Positions 9,904-19,535 of a stretch of DNA of 21,412 bases are shown piece after piece. The stretch lies in the NCBI GenBank assembly GCA_014885115.2, contig WKLE02001911.1, forward strand, positions 35,297 to 56,708, read 5' to 3'. Source of the stretch: Asterionellopsis glacialis. Lineage: Eukaryota; Bacillariophyta; Plagiogrammaphyceae; Rhaphoneidales; Asterionellopsidaceae. A program made the translations under genes and the position numbers. The notes beneath the pieces are model-generated. The model was not told the DNA's origin. It made no database searches and saw nothing but the letters and a program-made list of their open reading frames with translations. Position 1 is the first letter of the stretch. Every line of letters begins with the position of its first letter.

Positions 9904-11063
9904 ATTCACAATAATGTATTTGATAGCGCTTTTGATGGGTTTGTTACCTTTTCAGTGATGTCGATGTAATTTCGAAATGTGTACGCTCGAATTTTGGCCT
10001 GTATGTCGATACTCTAGTTTGAAGTTTGGAAGGCGAGGTAATGCTGTGCTGCCCTGTCGTCGTTGTCCAGCGAAGTGTTCAGATTCTTTGGATCCAGGTA
10101 CCGCTTGTTTTTGTAATGATGTTCTCTCTGTGCAAAAGAACACGAAGGGGATTGCGAAATGGAAATCAAGGACAGTTAATGTGCAGCAGTAGTACAGTTC
10201 CACAGACAGTCCTGCGTACAAGTACCAATAAGTCTAGCCATTGATGGCAATTTCCGTTTGTGCCGAGTTCGAATGTTCCTTGAAGATCTGGTTGGGGAAA
10301 ACCGAAGTATCTCGTACCTAATCAATCGTTAAGTGGACGAAAAATGCATTATGCATGAACGTGATAAATACTTCTTCGAAGACATGTTCTTTGAAAATAT
10401 CTCTGTACTAAAATGAACGTATACGGCGTAGAAAAGATAATAAAAAAGAATGATATCTAAATTTGAGCTTACGTATTTTCTTGAAGCTAGATTGAAGTTT
10501 AATATAAAGCAATTTTGATTGGATATTGGTGTTCGCATCCTTGACATCTTTCGGTCCAAAAAAATTATTGGATCGTCGGAACCAACTGTTTGCGAATACA
10601 TAATATATTATATTAAAAATCCTTACCAGGTACTAGGACCTAGCACATACCTGTACCGGGTACAGGTAGAGGACTACCGTATGTACTGTAGAACGCGAAC
10701 CTTGGAGTCTGCACTTCGAACCTTTTCTGGAGTCTCTCAAAACTTACATACAGACAGAGAGACAGTACCGTACCTACCGGTATGCAGGAAGGAAGGACTA
10801 CCTGGGGTACCCAGGTACCTGTACGTTTTATGTTTCATGTGTTTTCAATGTACCTGGTATACCGTGTATGTTATTCAGTCTCAATCTCTCTATCAAATCT
10901 CTCTATGATCAATAATGAAGTCATAGGAAGTAAAAATGAGAACTTCCCAAACTTATCTTGTCACTTGAGAGAACCTAAGAGTAATAAATATGTGCCTAGT
11001 TAATGTGATTACTTTATTCTTTTCATTGTTCAGAAACACTGGAGAGTTCTAAGCAATACTATT
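9904..11063. other. Gene-poor region with second palindromic repeat cluster
   Basis: About 1.15 kb between the start of the RING gene and the end of the chitobiase-like gene. Frames of 60-129 codons exist on both strands, but they overlap each other and the longest (10519-10908) is partly built from the palindromic repeats. No RNA gene was recognised. It presumably holds the promoter of the RING gene and the 3' UTR of the hydrolase gene. Confidence 0.55.
10624..10864. repeat. TACCTGGTAC palindromic repeat cluster 2
   Basis: Contains TACCAGGTAC (10624-10633); a 21-nt perfect inverted repeat at 10648-10668 with arms TACCTGTACC / GGTACAGGTA around one base; TACCGTACC and TACCGGTA near 10766-10782; an inverted repeat at 10799-10817 with arms TACCTGGG / CCCAGGTA; and TACCTGGTAT at 10851-10860. 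This is the same unit family as cluster 1, in different arrangements. Confidence 0.75.
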
Positions 11064-12229
11064 CTAATGATTTCTTATTGTGGTTCTCGTAAAAGCATCA
11101 AATGCACTCCAAATATCCTTTGATTCATTTGGTTGTGTTACAGGATCCAAATCATCAAAAGTAAATGGTCCAACACCTCCTAGTGATAACGATTTTGCAT
11201 AGGCATATTTGTGTCGAAGACCTTGTGGGTCATCAAACCAATATTGATATACAGCAGTACTTTCATCGTTAGTGCGAATCGAACTTTTTGTCCTTCTTCG
11301 TGTTGTTACGGCTTTCTCCTCTAATAATAATGATGATGATGATGAATTAGCATTCACATCCTTGGTCACTACAATAGTATTTAAATAACTTGCATCTTGA
11401 TAGTCATCACGTCGTATCCCACCTGTCCTTGTTCGTTCTTCCATTGTCATATTATAATATGTTTGTAATATTAGGCTATACGGTATTTCACTTCCGGCAG
11501 CATCACTACAATTAATTCCACGAAATGGCACATGTTGTATAGGACAAAATTTATCATTTGGTTGAGTACCATCAAGACATGGATATCGATATCCATACCA
11601 AGGAACACCCAAGACAATTTTTTTCGAATCACCCTGTCGTCTCAGTATATCTAAATATCGACCAAGTCCAACTTTCATACTTGCAAAGGGTGCATTCGCA
11701 TTGGCGATACATGGACCTTGCGTAATTTGACTCTGTGTATCATAATCCATCACATACAACAAATCCGATGCATTTGCTAATTGTTGAATTGGATAATGAC
11801 GTCCATCAATTCCATCCGGAGACCATGCTACACAAGTAGATACTTGTAAGGGTGGAATAACTTTTTGAAATTGAGCATGTGTCGCACTAATCAATGTCAC
11901 GTAGGCCTGTATTTCAGGACTATTTGGATACGGTACAGGTTCTTCATAATCAAATACAATCCCATCGGCATGCTTTGTACGGACCATGTGTAATGTTTGT
12001 TGGACCCAGTCTTGTACAATACGATTGCGTTCAGCTTGTGAGGGGGAATAGGCAATTTCTGTAAGATTAAACGACGGTGACGCCAATATAACTCGAGCCC
12101 CATGTTGATGAGCGCGACACATCATGTCATTATTGGATGCCCATGCTACAGTTGTAATATGTGTCCAATTATAATATTCACCTGTACTTTTCGAACCAGC
12201 AAAACCATACACTTCTGATTCTTGAGTTG

Positions 12230-12263
<34 letters not shown>

Positions 12264-12680
12264 CACAAAACCATGATTACGATTGTCTGTCGTTTCTACT
12301 TTTAGTCGTGGTGAAGATTGGGTTTTTGTTGTAATTGTTGTCGTTCGGATAGGTTCACACCATTTTGGATCGTCACAGGGACAATTAGCAACACTGTGTG
12401 GCGCCAACGAATTTTCGGTTATCCACTTATCAGATAATTGTCTTTGTTCCTTGGAACGTTGTTGGAACAACTTTATGTTGTGGTCATTTTTGCCGATATC
12501 AGGGTATCGCCACGAACTAGTCGGAGTTTCAGACGCCGTAGCAGCTCTTTCGTGAGTTGCCGTCGTCGTTGTTGGTCTTCGGAGGACTGTTGTAGCAGCA
12601 GCAACAGAAGCAATTTGGTGTGGATGGAAAAAGAAATAACAAAGTGGTGCCAAATAATAATGTAGTTTGAAAATCATCAT
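11064..12680 (-). CDS. Secreted GH18 hydrolase, di-N-acetylchitobiase-like
   Basis: A 538-aa protein of glycoside hydrolase family 18, closest in pattern to animal lysosomal di-N-acetylchitobiase, which splits GlcNAc from the reducing end of chitobiose-type oligosaccharides. The ATG at 12680 opens a hydrophobic signal (MMIFKLHYYLAPLCYFFF). Residues 30-156 are Thr-rich linker, containing the chitobiase-type CPCDDPKWCEPIR at 100-112 and 11 consecutive Thr at 140-150. The GH18 signature DGIVFDYE is at 239-246, with E246 the expected acid/base; as in chitobiase, the second Asp of DxxDxDxE is absent. Other family blocks: LLYVMDYDTQSQ, a CIANANAPF stretch, VLGVPWYGYRYPCL and VPFRGINCSDAAG. A WFDDPQGLRHKYAYA block followed by GGVGPF closes the barrel. 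An Asn/Ser-rich insert interrupts the C-terminal part. The open frame extends upstream only to a GTG. Likely lysosome/vacuole or secreted; substrate not shown. Confidence 0.88.
12231..12263 (-). repeat. (ACT)11 coding microsatellite
   Basis: Eleven perfect AGT units on the plus strand read as eleven ACT Thr codons in the chitobiase-like gene (residues 140-150), in the linker just before the GH18 barrel. The tract is pure, so it is likely to vary in length between alleles. Confidence 0.9.
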
Positions 12681-13344
12681 TATCGTCAACAAGTCTAAGT
12701 AGGTTTGAAAGTCTCGCGATAGGGAAGGGATTGTGTTCACAATGAAATAATGATGTTGTGCATAGAAGTTCACGATGTGATGTTCGTTTTATGAGCTAGA
12801 TGGTAGATGTGATTGCAGCAGCATGCAACTCAGCATACACAACTGCTTGCACAGCGTAGATTTTTGTTCTTTTTTGGATTGAAGCGATAAAATACGAGAG
12901 ATAGAAGATGATGATTTAAAGATATTTTCTGTACCTGGTATACTGGTACAGATACCGGAAAGAACGTCCCAGAACATGTCATAGTAAATACACATCATTA
13001 CGTAGATGAGACAATGATACTTTCTTACTTCTTCCTCCTGCAACCAGACCGCGCACGCCTGTTCATTCATTCATCCAGCAGAGGAGAGAAAAGATGAAGA
13101 AAAAAGCGAGGGGGCCGGCGAATAATGCACGTTTCGCAGAAAAATGGTGAGAACCGCGAAAAAAGGCAACGCTTTGATTTTGTCGCAACGTGCACCCCAG
13201 GCGACAAGGAACAACCTCACAAACCTGAAAATCCTGTGCCTGGTACCTTGAAACTGAGACACGAACAAATATACCGGTACTTTAATTCATACACATAATA
13301 GGCGGCACAACGGCTTACGATACGTGTGCTCGTACAGTCGACCA
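12681..13344. other. Shared upstream region of two divergent genes
   Basis: About 660 bp between the ATGs of the chitobiase-like gene (-) and the phosphoesterase (+), so it must hold both promoters. It includes palindromic repeat copies: TACCTGGTAT at 12932-12941 followed by CTGGTACAG, GCCTGGTACC near 13238-13247, and TACCGGTAC at 13272-13280. No other element was recognised. Minus-strand frames at 12789-13268 lack recognisable motifs. Confidence 0.5.
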
Positions 13345-14017
13345 ATGACACGTTTGGTGCATTTCAAGTTATCGTGGATGTACTCAATATTTGTTGTTCT
13401 TGTTGTTCTGGTCTCCTTATTGGCAACGAGTCAACAACACAATTATCGCAGTTCATCATTATTTTTTGTAGAATCATTCAATATCATGTCATTTGGCACT
13501 AGGAATAAACGTCGGTGGGACTTCCAAACAGCACCAAAACCATTATTATTGGAAAGACATAATGATCCATTGCCACCTCGTTCTACATCATCCACAGATG
13601 TAATACGTTGTGTATTTTTATCAGATACACATGGAAAACATGATCAAGTTCCATTGCCCGAGGGTGATGTATTATTCCATTTAGGTGATATAGCAAATCG
13701 TGGCAATTTACAAGATATACAAAACTTTGCAACCTACCTACAAACACAACAACACAACTATCAAGACATTGTTGTCATTGAAGGGAATCATGATCGTGAT
13801 CGTGATGATCCACATCGTATTGATTTAAAACAGGAATTGCTAGTACGGCATGATAATAATCATAATAATAATCCAGGGAGCAACGTACATGTATTACAAG
13901 ATGAAATTGTAACTGTTGCCAATGGTAAATTACGTATTTTGGGAACATCATGGGATACATGTGAACGTAATGATATGACTCATATTCATGCCTTGGCTAC
14001 TGCTGCCAATCATCATC

Positions 14018-14049
<32 letters not shown>

Positions 14050-14472
14050 ACACAAGAGGCCCATCAATCACCATGTTTGAATACTATTTCTACTGGGAGC
14101 CGTACTACTACTGTCGCAATTGATATGTTATTGACACATATCAATCCTCGTGTAGATGGACGTGGACATGGTTGGAATGGATCACAACAAATCACAAATT
14201 TAGTTGAACAACTACAAATACCATTACATTGTTTTGGTCATGTTCACTATGGCCGTGGGATATGTGATGATATTTCGGGTGGTTCTTCTTCTGCTCGAAG
14301 AAGGAGGAAGAGGAGTGATAGTATCATGGTGAATTGTGCTACAGCATGGAATAAACCAGTCGTGATTGATTACTGTACAAGTCAAAAGAAAGTTCTCATG
14401 GTCCATTGTCCATTACGAAAACCAAATATGTTTACACCCGTGCAAAAAATGATGTTGTCAAATATACCATGA
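13345..14472 (+). CDS. Calcineurin-like metallophosphoesterase (MPPED-type)
   Basis: A 375-aa protein with all motifs of the calcineurin-like phosphoesterase fold, in order: SDTHGK (D94, H96), LGDIANRG (D115), EGNHD (N148, H149, D150), LLTH (H265) and FGHVHYG (H299, H301). These residues bind a two-metal centre. The spacing and the HINPRVDGRGHGWNGS block resemble the MPPED1/MPPED2 group, whose members show phosphodiesterase activity. A hydrophobic segment at about 12-28 acts as signal peptide or signal anchor, so the catalytic domain is probably in the secretory lumen or an organelle. A pure Gln tract (225-235) lies in a loop between the third and fourth motifs, and an RRRRKR stretch (318-323) sits near the C-terminus. 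The start is the ATG at 13345; the frame extends upstream only to a GTG. Natural substrate unknown. Confidence 0.88.
14017..14049 (+). repeat. (CAA)11 coding microsatellite
   Basis: Eleven uninterrupted CAA codons give eleven Gln residues in the metallophosphoesterase, between its GNHD and LLTH motifs. This is probably a surface loop that tolerates length change. Confidence 0.9.
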
Positions 14473-14553
14473 GAAAAGACTTTAAAAATCAAATAATTTA
14501 GTAGAGTGTTGTAATTTTTTTGTGTTTGCTTTGCTTTGATTCTTTTTTTTTCT

Positions 14554-15570
14554 TTAGGAAAGCACTACCTCTTTCAATGCCTGCCCAATAGAACGAATAG
14601 CTTCAGGTCGTGGAGTTTCCTTATGATTAAAGTACATTTCAATAGTAACACGTTCCTCCGGAACACCCGCCTCCGAAAGGCCAGCTGTCCATTCGTTCAC
14701 CATGGATCCATTCCCAATCATATGATAATGAGTCGTACCTGCTTTATTTGCTGCTCCATCTGTAATGAGCTTTAAATTTTCTGGAGTAGAAATGTGTCCC
14801 TTTTCACTGGAAATAATGGGTGTCCATGAGAAGCGGTTAGCAAATCTAGTGGATAAATCATCTAGTACATCTGTACAGCAAACATCCTCATGTTCACGAA
14901 AGGCAACAAACAAATCAATACGAGCAGGATAAGTCGGATCAGAAAGAGCCTCTTCGGCAAATCCAATAAGAGGTCCAATACCAACACCAGTCGAAATCCC
15001 TACAACACGTTCTAATCCATCATTTTGGTTAATCCCCTCAAGGATGGGGACTTTAAACTTGCCTCCAAATTGAAGAACATCACCCACTTGTGCTGTACGG
15101 AAGGTTTCAGTCTTTTTCCCAACAACTTTGTACAATACATCAAATGACGGTCCTTCGTCACTAGTAGTAACACGAGTGACTGTGTAGGGTCCTCTCATCC
15201 ATTCTTGGTCTCCATCTGCTGCATTGTTTTCTGGATCTGGGATTTCCAATGCTAATACATGACCCGGTTTATAATCAAGTGGTTCATCATCTTCAGATTT
15301 TACTCGGATTAGATACGATGATTTACCCACTTCCTTGTTGAAGATAACAGACCCTGGTCGTTTTGTATATTGAGGTGCTTCACCTTTTCCTCCAGCCATT
15401 TTTACAACTACTCTTGTACTTTGTGCTTGTTGTTGTTTCCTACTCATCATTGTAGATGGATGATAATGTCCAAACTGAGGTAGCATAAATGATGATGCTA
15501 TATCTGTGGACATCATCCACAACAAGCATGTGAAGAAAAGGAACGAGTTTTTGTAACCTTGGATTGTCAT
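14554..15570 (-). CDS. Plastid-targeted ferredoxin-reductase-like FAD/NAD(P) oxidoreductase
   Basis: A 338-aa flavoprotein of the ferredoxin-NADP reductase superfamily, which moves electrons between NAD(P)H and a partner through FAD. The N-terminus is a hydrophobic signal peptide (7-25) followed by IASSF|MLPQF, matching the diatom ASAFAP-type cleavage motif, then a Ser/Thr/Arg-rich transit-like stretch to about residue 58. This predicts import into the complex plastid. The FAD domain covers about 70-180, with the flavin-binding RGPYT (126-130, RxYT/S type). The nucleotide-binding domain follows: GISTGVGIGPL (191-201) and the MIGNGSMVNEW block (284-294). The end (VTIEMYFNHK plus about 20 residues) lacks the terminal Tyr of canonical photosynthetic FNR, so this is a relative, not that enzyme. 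Its partner is unknown. It is convergent with the phosphoesterase (81 bp) and divergent from the small membrane protein. Confidence 0.85.
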   Translation of the reverse strand: MTIQGYKNSFLFFTCLLWMMSTDIASSFMLPQFGHYHPSTMMSRKQQQAQSTRVVVKMAGGKGEAPQYTKRPGSVIFNKEVGKSSYLIRVKSEDDEPLDYKPGHVLALEIPDPENNAADGDQEWMRGPYTVTRVTTSDEGPSFDVLYKVVGKKTETFRTAQVGDVLQFGGKFKVPILEGINQNDGLERVVGISTGVGIGPLIGFAEEALSDPTYPARIDLFVAFREHEDVCCTDVLDDLSTRFANRFSWTPIISSEKGHISTPENLKLITDGAANKAGTTHYHMIGNGSMVNEWTAGLSEAGVPEERVTIEMYFNHKETPRPEAIRSIGQALKEVVLS

Positions 15571-16016
15571 TTTGCACTTGTTTATTTGGGGAATGTGAAA
15601 TTCGTTTTTGTGGCAAATGTTTACAGTGTGTGTGGCGCTGTTGCTTAGAAACGATCTCTGTCTCTGTACTCCACCGGCAGTTTGTTTCTTTTCCGCCTTT
15701 CAGAAAATGAAAGTAAATGATTCAGCAATACTGTGTGTGTGTGTGTATACCAGACAAGTTACCACTGTGAAGAGCGGTGATTTGTTACAGAGTGCCAAAA
15801 CAGAATACGGCTATCGTACCGTAAAATAAACTGTGAGCTGTGAGTCAGTTTACATGAGGTTTTCCATCCGATAAAAATGTGCAGAGCGAAAAGTTCTGTC
15901 TGAACGCCTGTGTGTCTGTGCATAGACATACCCTCACTCCCAATCAAAGTATGGTAAACCTCCCTCCGATGTCTAATATTTTTATCCCTTGAGGATTTGA
16001 CAGTAAGTTCCAAGTA
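15571..16016. other. Divergent intergenic region with TG microsatellite
   Basis: About 450 bp between the oxidoreductase ATG (-) and the small membrane protein ATG (+). It carries a short (TG)n tract at about 15732-15744 and a CTGTGAG direct repeat near 15830-15842. No GGTACC-type palindrome cluster and no CRE-like site was seen. Presumably a bidirectional promoter. Confidence 0.5.
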
Positions 16017-16253
16017 ATGAAAAATAATCTCTTTGTTGAATCGGTCCAATCCCCTTCACTGATGGCTCAATGGATCACAGTTCCGACACGCCAGATGGAC
16101 GTCCAGAGCAACATTGAAGACATTGAAAGTGAAATCGAGGATTATGTTTCGCACCATTTCCTCTTAGTTGTGGGATCAATTATCGTTATACTTATTTTAA
16201 TCCCGAATATTTGTGCCGCTCGTGGAAGTTCCGATAAGGACAAGGACGACTAA
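16017..16253 (+). CDS. Small single-pass membrane protein
   Basis: A 78-aa frame of no recognised family. An acidic amphipathic stretch (NIEDIESEIEDYV, 32-44) precedes one strong membrane helix (HFLLVVGSIIVILILIP, 47-63). A short charged tail ends in SSDKDKDD. The composition is that of a real tail-side-anchored small protein, not random translation. Met16 (16062, gatgGct) is an alternative start giving 63 aa, and has the better context. The TAA ends at 16253, only 7 nt before the NPR3 ATG in another frame, so it sits where a 5' UTR would be expected. It may therefore be encoded on the NPR3 mRNA as a bicistronic message or an unusually long upstream ORF, or come from its own transcript overlapping the NPR3 promoter. 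Function unknown. Confidence 0.6.
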   Translation: MKNNLFVESVQSPSLMAQWITVPTRQMDVQSNIEDIESEIEDYVSHHFLLVVGSIIVILILIPNICAARGSSDKDKDD

Positions 16254-16260
16254 AACAAAA

Positions 16261-18477
16261 ATGGTTTCGTCACAGCCACAAGGGCCGCTTCCTATCCTTG
16301 AGACTGGCAATCATACACCATTCGATGTGTTGGGCATAGCTTTGGTAGTTGAAGAAAAACGAAAAGGTGCTCGATTAATTTTTCGATATCCCGCCACTGC
16401 TTCGGCTGTTCCAAAGAACAGCGGCGCAGAGCCCTCGTCCTCACCCAGTGATGATTTGTTCTTCACTTTGCCACCACTTGTCATGGCCAAATTATTTCGA
16501 CCCAAATGGCCACTTTGTGGACAACCAATGACAATCAGTGTAGGTGGGACTTTATTTTGTTGCCGTGCAGTCTTATTCGATGATGACGACAATGATGATG
16601 ACGACGATGAGACCAACAACACAAACAACAAAGAAAACAATTTAGTTCTTTTCTGTATCGTAGTTGCTCTATCTCCTTCTACTCAAGCTTCTTCTGTCCC
16701 TATATCAGGATGGTTCGATCAATCGATACACCAAGAAGAAAACCGAAGTCGCACATCCGGTGATGATAGCTCTCAACTTGGTGACGAAGGGAGTGGGCGT
16801 TTTGCATCGGTATCATTCAGATCAGTCCGTCGTGTCCATGTTTCCTTGGCTCGATTATGTCGTGTGTTGGAAAGAGAGGAACGTCGATGTCAATATGTGT
16901 CAATTCAAGCCTCCAAACTACGAAAAATTCGAACACAATTTGGATTAAGTGATACATCCACAGCCACCAATAGCAACCAGGGTCCAGCTGGTTCCAGTAA
17001 CAGTGTAGCACCTGCCTCACAAACAGCCTCTGCTGACAATGTTGGTCGGCATCGTCGTCTTGGAAGTGGCTCGATCGTTGGTTCTGTCGCGGGCACTCTG
17101 ACTGATGGAACACAAGGTGGAGGTGACCATCCTGTGTCTCAAAAGGATGCGGAAAGGTTTGCCATCTTGGAGCAACAAGAACTTGAACAGGAAGCATTAG
17201 AGGCAATGTTGTCTGCCAAATCTCTTGCGGAAGAAGAAACGCAACCACAGACACCACACCATCGACAGCACCATGGAAACCTTGCTCGGGAATTAGCTCA
17301 AGTATTTCATATTTTGTCTCGGAATACCAAGAATTCAGTTCGCACTCCTAGTTCTTTGCTCAGTGGAAGAGACGCTCTTGTTTATATTAATCGCCACGTT
17401 GCTGTGCCTATCGAAGCGATATCGGGAGACTCTGCAGCCTTATTACCTGTACCCATGACTCACCTTCGAGGAGGAAATACAGCGATGGACTTTACCCCTA
17501 TAATTCGGCCCTACCATACACTTCTTTTTCCCCACGCATCTCCCAGTGAATTCATGGAAAGACTTCCATTATCATCATCATCATTAAATTCTTCACAGAG
17601 ATTGCAGCAGCTTCTCTTGATGGTCAACCCACGCAAGTCGTTGGCGGAAATAGCCGTAGATGCTGCCCTTCCTCTTCCGACGGCGTTAGAAGTGACTGGA
17701 CACTTGGCTACTCATGGAACATGCATTGTGTCACCAGTGATTATACGATCTTCAAGATTTGCTTGTAGCCATGACGCAATACCTCGAATGCGAGAGCTTG
17801 CATTGGATTTTACAAACCAATTTGGTCCAACTTTATCAATATTTATGGCAGTGAGTGCACTGACAGTCGATAGCCTGGGGAAGGTAATGACACGTGTATC
17901 TTCCCCAACCGTAGATGATCCAAATGATACTTGTCACTTATTGGGCGAGAAGATAGCAGCTACTTTGCAGCAACCATGCTTACCACCGGGTTTTGTTTCC
18001 GAAAAGGGAACAGGTAGACGAGGAAGTTATGCAGACTTTCAGGTACCTGGAGATCGCGACGATCAGGGTGCCATCCCCAGGGAGCATATTGAAGATGTGG
18101 TCTATTCTCTGGCAACGTACTTGCGCTCACATCTACTTATTGTTGAAGTGAAAGACTACCTTGTTTCAATTCGCACTAAGCCGAAAGCTTTTCACTTAGA
18201 TACAAGCGATGCAAGTGGAATGTCATTTGGTCGCGACAGTATCAAGGAATCCGCTAATACTGCTGTTGATTCACGCAGTCCTGAGGAAGTTTTGTTCGAT
18301 GAACTACTTGAAACAGGCTGCTTAAGTGGGCGAATATCAACTGCAGCATTGTGTTGGAGACATGGATTAGATGTTCGGGAACTTCATCGATTTAAAGAGT
18401 GGGGAGTCCGAAAGAATAGAATTCTTGTTGTAACTAGGACACCCAACCCAACAACCGATGATTGGGGTGCTGCCTAG
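16261..18477 (+). CDS. NPRL3: GATOR1 subunit NPR3 / NPRL3 homologue
   Basis: A 738-aa protein of the NPR3 family. With NPRL2 and DEPDC5 (yeast Npr2, Iml1) it forms GATOR1, which drives GTP hydrolysis on Rag GTPases and switches TORC1 off at the lysosome or vacuole under amino-acid shortage. The N-terminal longin-like half shows GIALVVEEKRKGARLIFRYP (25-44), a Cys/hydrophobic strand block at 92-106, an Asp/Asn-rich insert (107-127) and LVLFCIVVALSP (128-139). Middle blocks match NPRL3: SSLLSGRDALVYINRHVAVPI (364-384) and FTPIIRPYHTLLF (411-423), followed by a helical winged-helix-like region with RKSLAEIAVDAALPL (458-472). The C-terminal block runs from FDELLETGCLSGRIS to NRILVVTRTP. The linker 231-345 is low-complexity. 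It is one exon. The ATG at 16261 is preceded by an A-rich context (aacaaaaATGG); the frame extends upstream only to a GTG. Family call is good; function in diatoms is inferred. Confidence 0.82.
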   Translation: MVSSQPQGPLPILETGNHTPFDVLGIALVVEEKRKGARLIFRYPATASAVPKNSGAEPSSSPSDDLFFTLPPLVMAKLFRPKWPLCGQPMTISVGGTLFCCRAVLFDDDDNDDDDDETNNTNNKENNLVLFCIVVALSPSTQASSVPISGWFDQSIHQEENRSRTSGDDSSQLGDEGSGRFASVSFRSVRRVHVSLARLCRVLEREERRCQYVSIQASKLRKIRTQFGLSDTSTATNSNQGPAGSSNSVAPASQTASADNVGRHRRLGSGSIVGSVAGTLTDGTQGGGDHPVSQKDAERFAILEQQELEQEALEAMLSAKSLAEEETQPQTPHHRQHHGNLARELAQVFHILSRNTKNSVRTPSSLLSGRDALVYINRHVAVPIEAISGDSAALLPVPMTHLRGGNTAMDFTPIIRPYHTLLFPHASPSEFMERLPLSSSSLNSSQRLQQLLLMVNPRKSLAEIAVDAALPLPTALEVTGHLATHGTCIVSPVIIRSSRFACSHDAIPRMRELALDFTNQFGPTLSIFMAVSALTVDSLGKVMTRVSSPTVDDPNDTCHLLGEKIAATLQQPCLPPGFVSEKGTGRRGSYADFQVPGDRDDQGAIPREHIEDVVYSLATYLRSHLLIVEVKDYLVSIRTKPKAFHLDTSDASGMSFGRDSIKESANTAVDSRSPEEVLFDELLETGCLSGRISTAALCWRHGLDVRELHRFKEWGVRKNRILVVTRTPNPTTDDWGAA

Positions 18478-18662
18478 TTGACATGCAACTAACTTTTTGA
18501 AACTACCTGCTTGCTTGAATACACTTAGTATTCCTAGGGACAAATCGGTGGGACTCAAGAATCAATATGGATGCTCCCATCTTCCTTTTTACGCATGTTT
18601 TGTTCACATTAGCTAAGGTAACATATTTAGGTTTTGTTGGTTTAAGCACTTTTACTCATTCT

Positions 18663-19535
18663 TTATATATTAAGAGTTTTATAATCAATGGCCATTTCGC
18701 GAATCGACGCACAAACAAAGAATGCACCGCATATCCTTAAAGTTCTTGGAACTACTCCTCTAAAAAAGCAACCAATTCCACCTTCTTTCATCAATATTGG
18801 CATAGTTGCTCGAACACTAGGCCATGTTCTCTTGGATAAGTCTGATTGGACACATGTCTTGGCTGTGTCAACTGGGTGTGTCACAAGTGCAGCAAATGAA
18901 CCAGCAACGCAAGCACCAGCAATGTTCGATGCTAGAGGCTTTTCTCGTAGCATATCAACCTCTTTAGTTAAGTAATGTGTGATGACCGGTGCCAAGCCAA
19001 GGTATCCAGCTGTATAAATTGACTCGCGTACAGCACACGAAACAAGCCCCCTGAACATTCCATTGATGCCATAGTTCTTTATGATTGCTTGGACTGTTCC
19101 AATTGGATTCAAAGACATTTTCTGCTGCTGGATTGTGACTAGGTCCACAGGGGTATAAACAACAGCGCTGATGGCACCTGCACCTGCTGCCGTGAATATA
19201 CTTTCGGAACTTGTTAGCTCTCTTATTTCACCCCCGAGCGCCATTTTCTGTAGGACACCATTGATCATGAATTGGATCGCAGTTATGGGTGCAACAGTCC
19301 CTGCCTGCACTGCAACCCCACGGTACCACGAGGAAATCTTTGTTGGGAATTTCCTCCCTTCTTGTCGGCAAAATTTGTATGTTAGTAAAGGCATATGAAG
19401 GCATGTTTCTAGTGCACCCCCCAAGGCACCGACTGCCATGTTCTCCGTCGGCGACAAGAGGGCACGAGGTTTGGGTTTCGCCGCTTCATTTTCGTACTTC
19501 GCCTGCAAATTTTTTTTAGTCTTCAGTGCGTCCAT
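18663..19535 (-). CDS. Mitochondrial carrier family (SLC25-type) protein
   Basis: A 290-aa protein with the threefold repeat of solute carriers that exchange metabolites across the inner mitochondrial (or another organelle) membrane. The three repeats carry the family's Pro-containing signature with different conservation. Repeat 1 has MPLLTYK (P49; the Asp is Leu), repeat 2 has TPVDLVT (P129, D131; the basic residue is Thr), and repeat 3 has HPVDTAK (P221, complete). Matching GxxxG-type helices (AVGALGGAL, AAGAGAISA, IAGACVAGS) and the loop motifs WYRGV, MFRGL and FFRGV follow the expected order. The Met start at 19535 gives normal carrier length. Upstream sequence stays open to 19745 but begins only with TTG. 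Transported substrate cannot be assigned; weak signatures in two repeats suggest an atypical member. It converges on NPR3 (185 bp) and diverges from RNase HII. Confidence 0.85.
   Translation of the reverse strand: MDALKTKKNLQAKYENEAAKPKPRALLSPTENMAVGALGGALETCLHMPLLTYKFCRQEGRKFPTKISSWYRGVAVQAGTVAPITAIQFMINGVLQKMALGGEIRELTSSESIFTAAGAGAISAVVYTPVDLVTIQQQKMSLNPIGTVQAIIKNYGINGMFRGLVSCAVRESIYTAGYLGLAPVITHYLTKEVDMLREKPLASNIAGACVAGSFAALVTHPVDTAKTCVQSDLSKRTWPSVRATMPILMKEGGIGCFFRGVVPRTLRICGAFFVCASIREMAIDYKTLNI

Noticed and set aside
9292..9909. 205-aa reading of the RING gene without splicing
   Set aside because: It ends in intron sequence after only two zinc ligands. Splicing GTAAGT to TTACAG restores a complete RING-H2, and the frame's start was a GTG.
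10258..10280. tRNA B-box-like GAGTTCGAATG
   Set aside because: No matching A box or cloverleaf stems could be found around it.
7855..10864. CRISPR array
   Set aside because: Repeats are short, palindromic, irregularly spaced and variable, without uniform spacers, in a eukaryotic context.
10519..10908. 129-codon plus-strand frame
   Set aside because: Much of it is translation of the TACCTGGTAC repeats; no conserved motif.
11064..12773. Longer N-terminus for the chitobiase-like protein
   Set aside because: The extension begins with GTG and places 31 non-signal residues before a good signal peptide that starts at the ATG at 12680.
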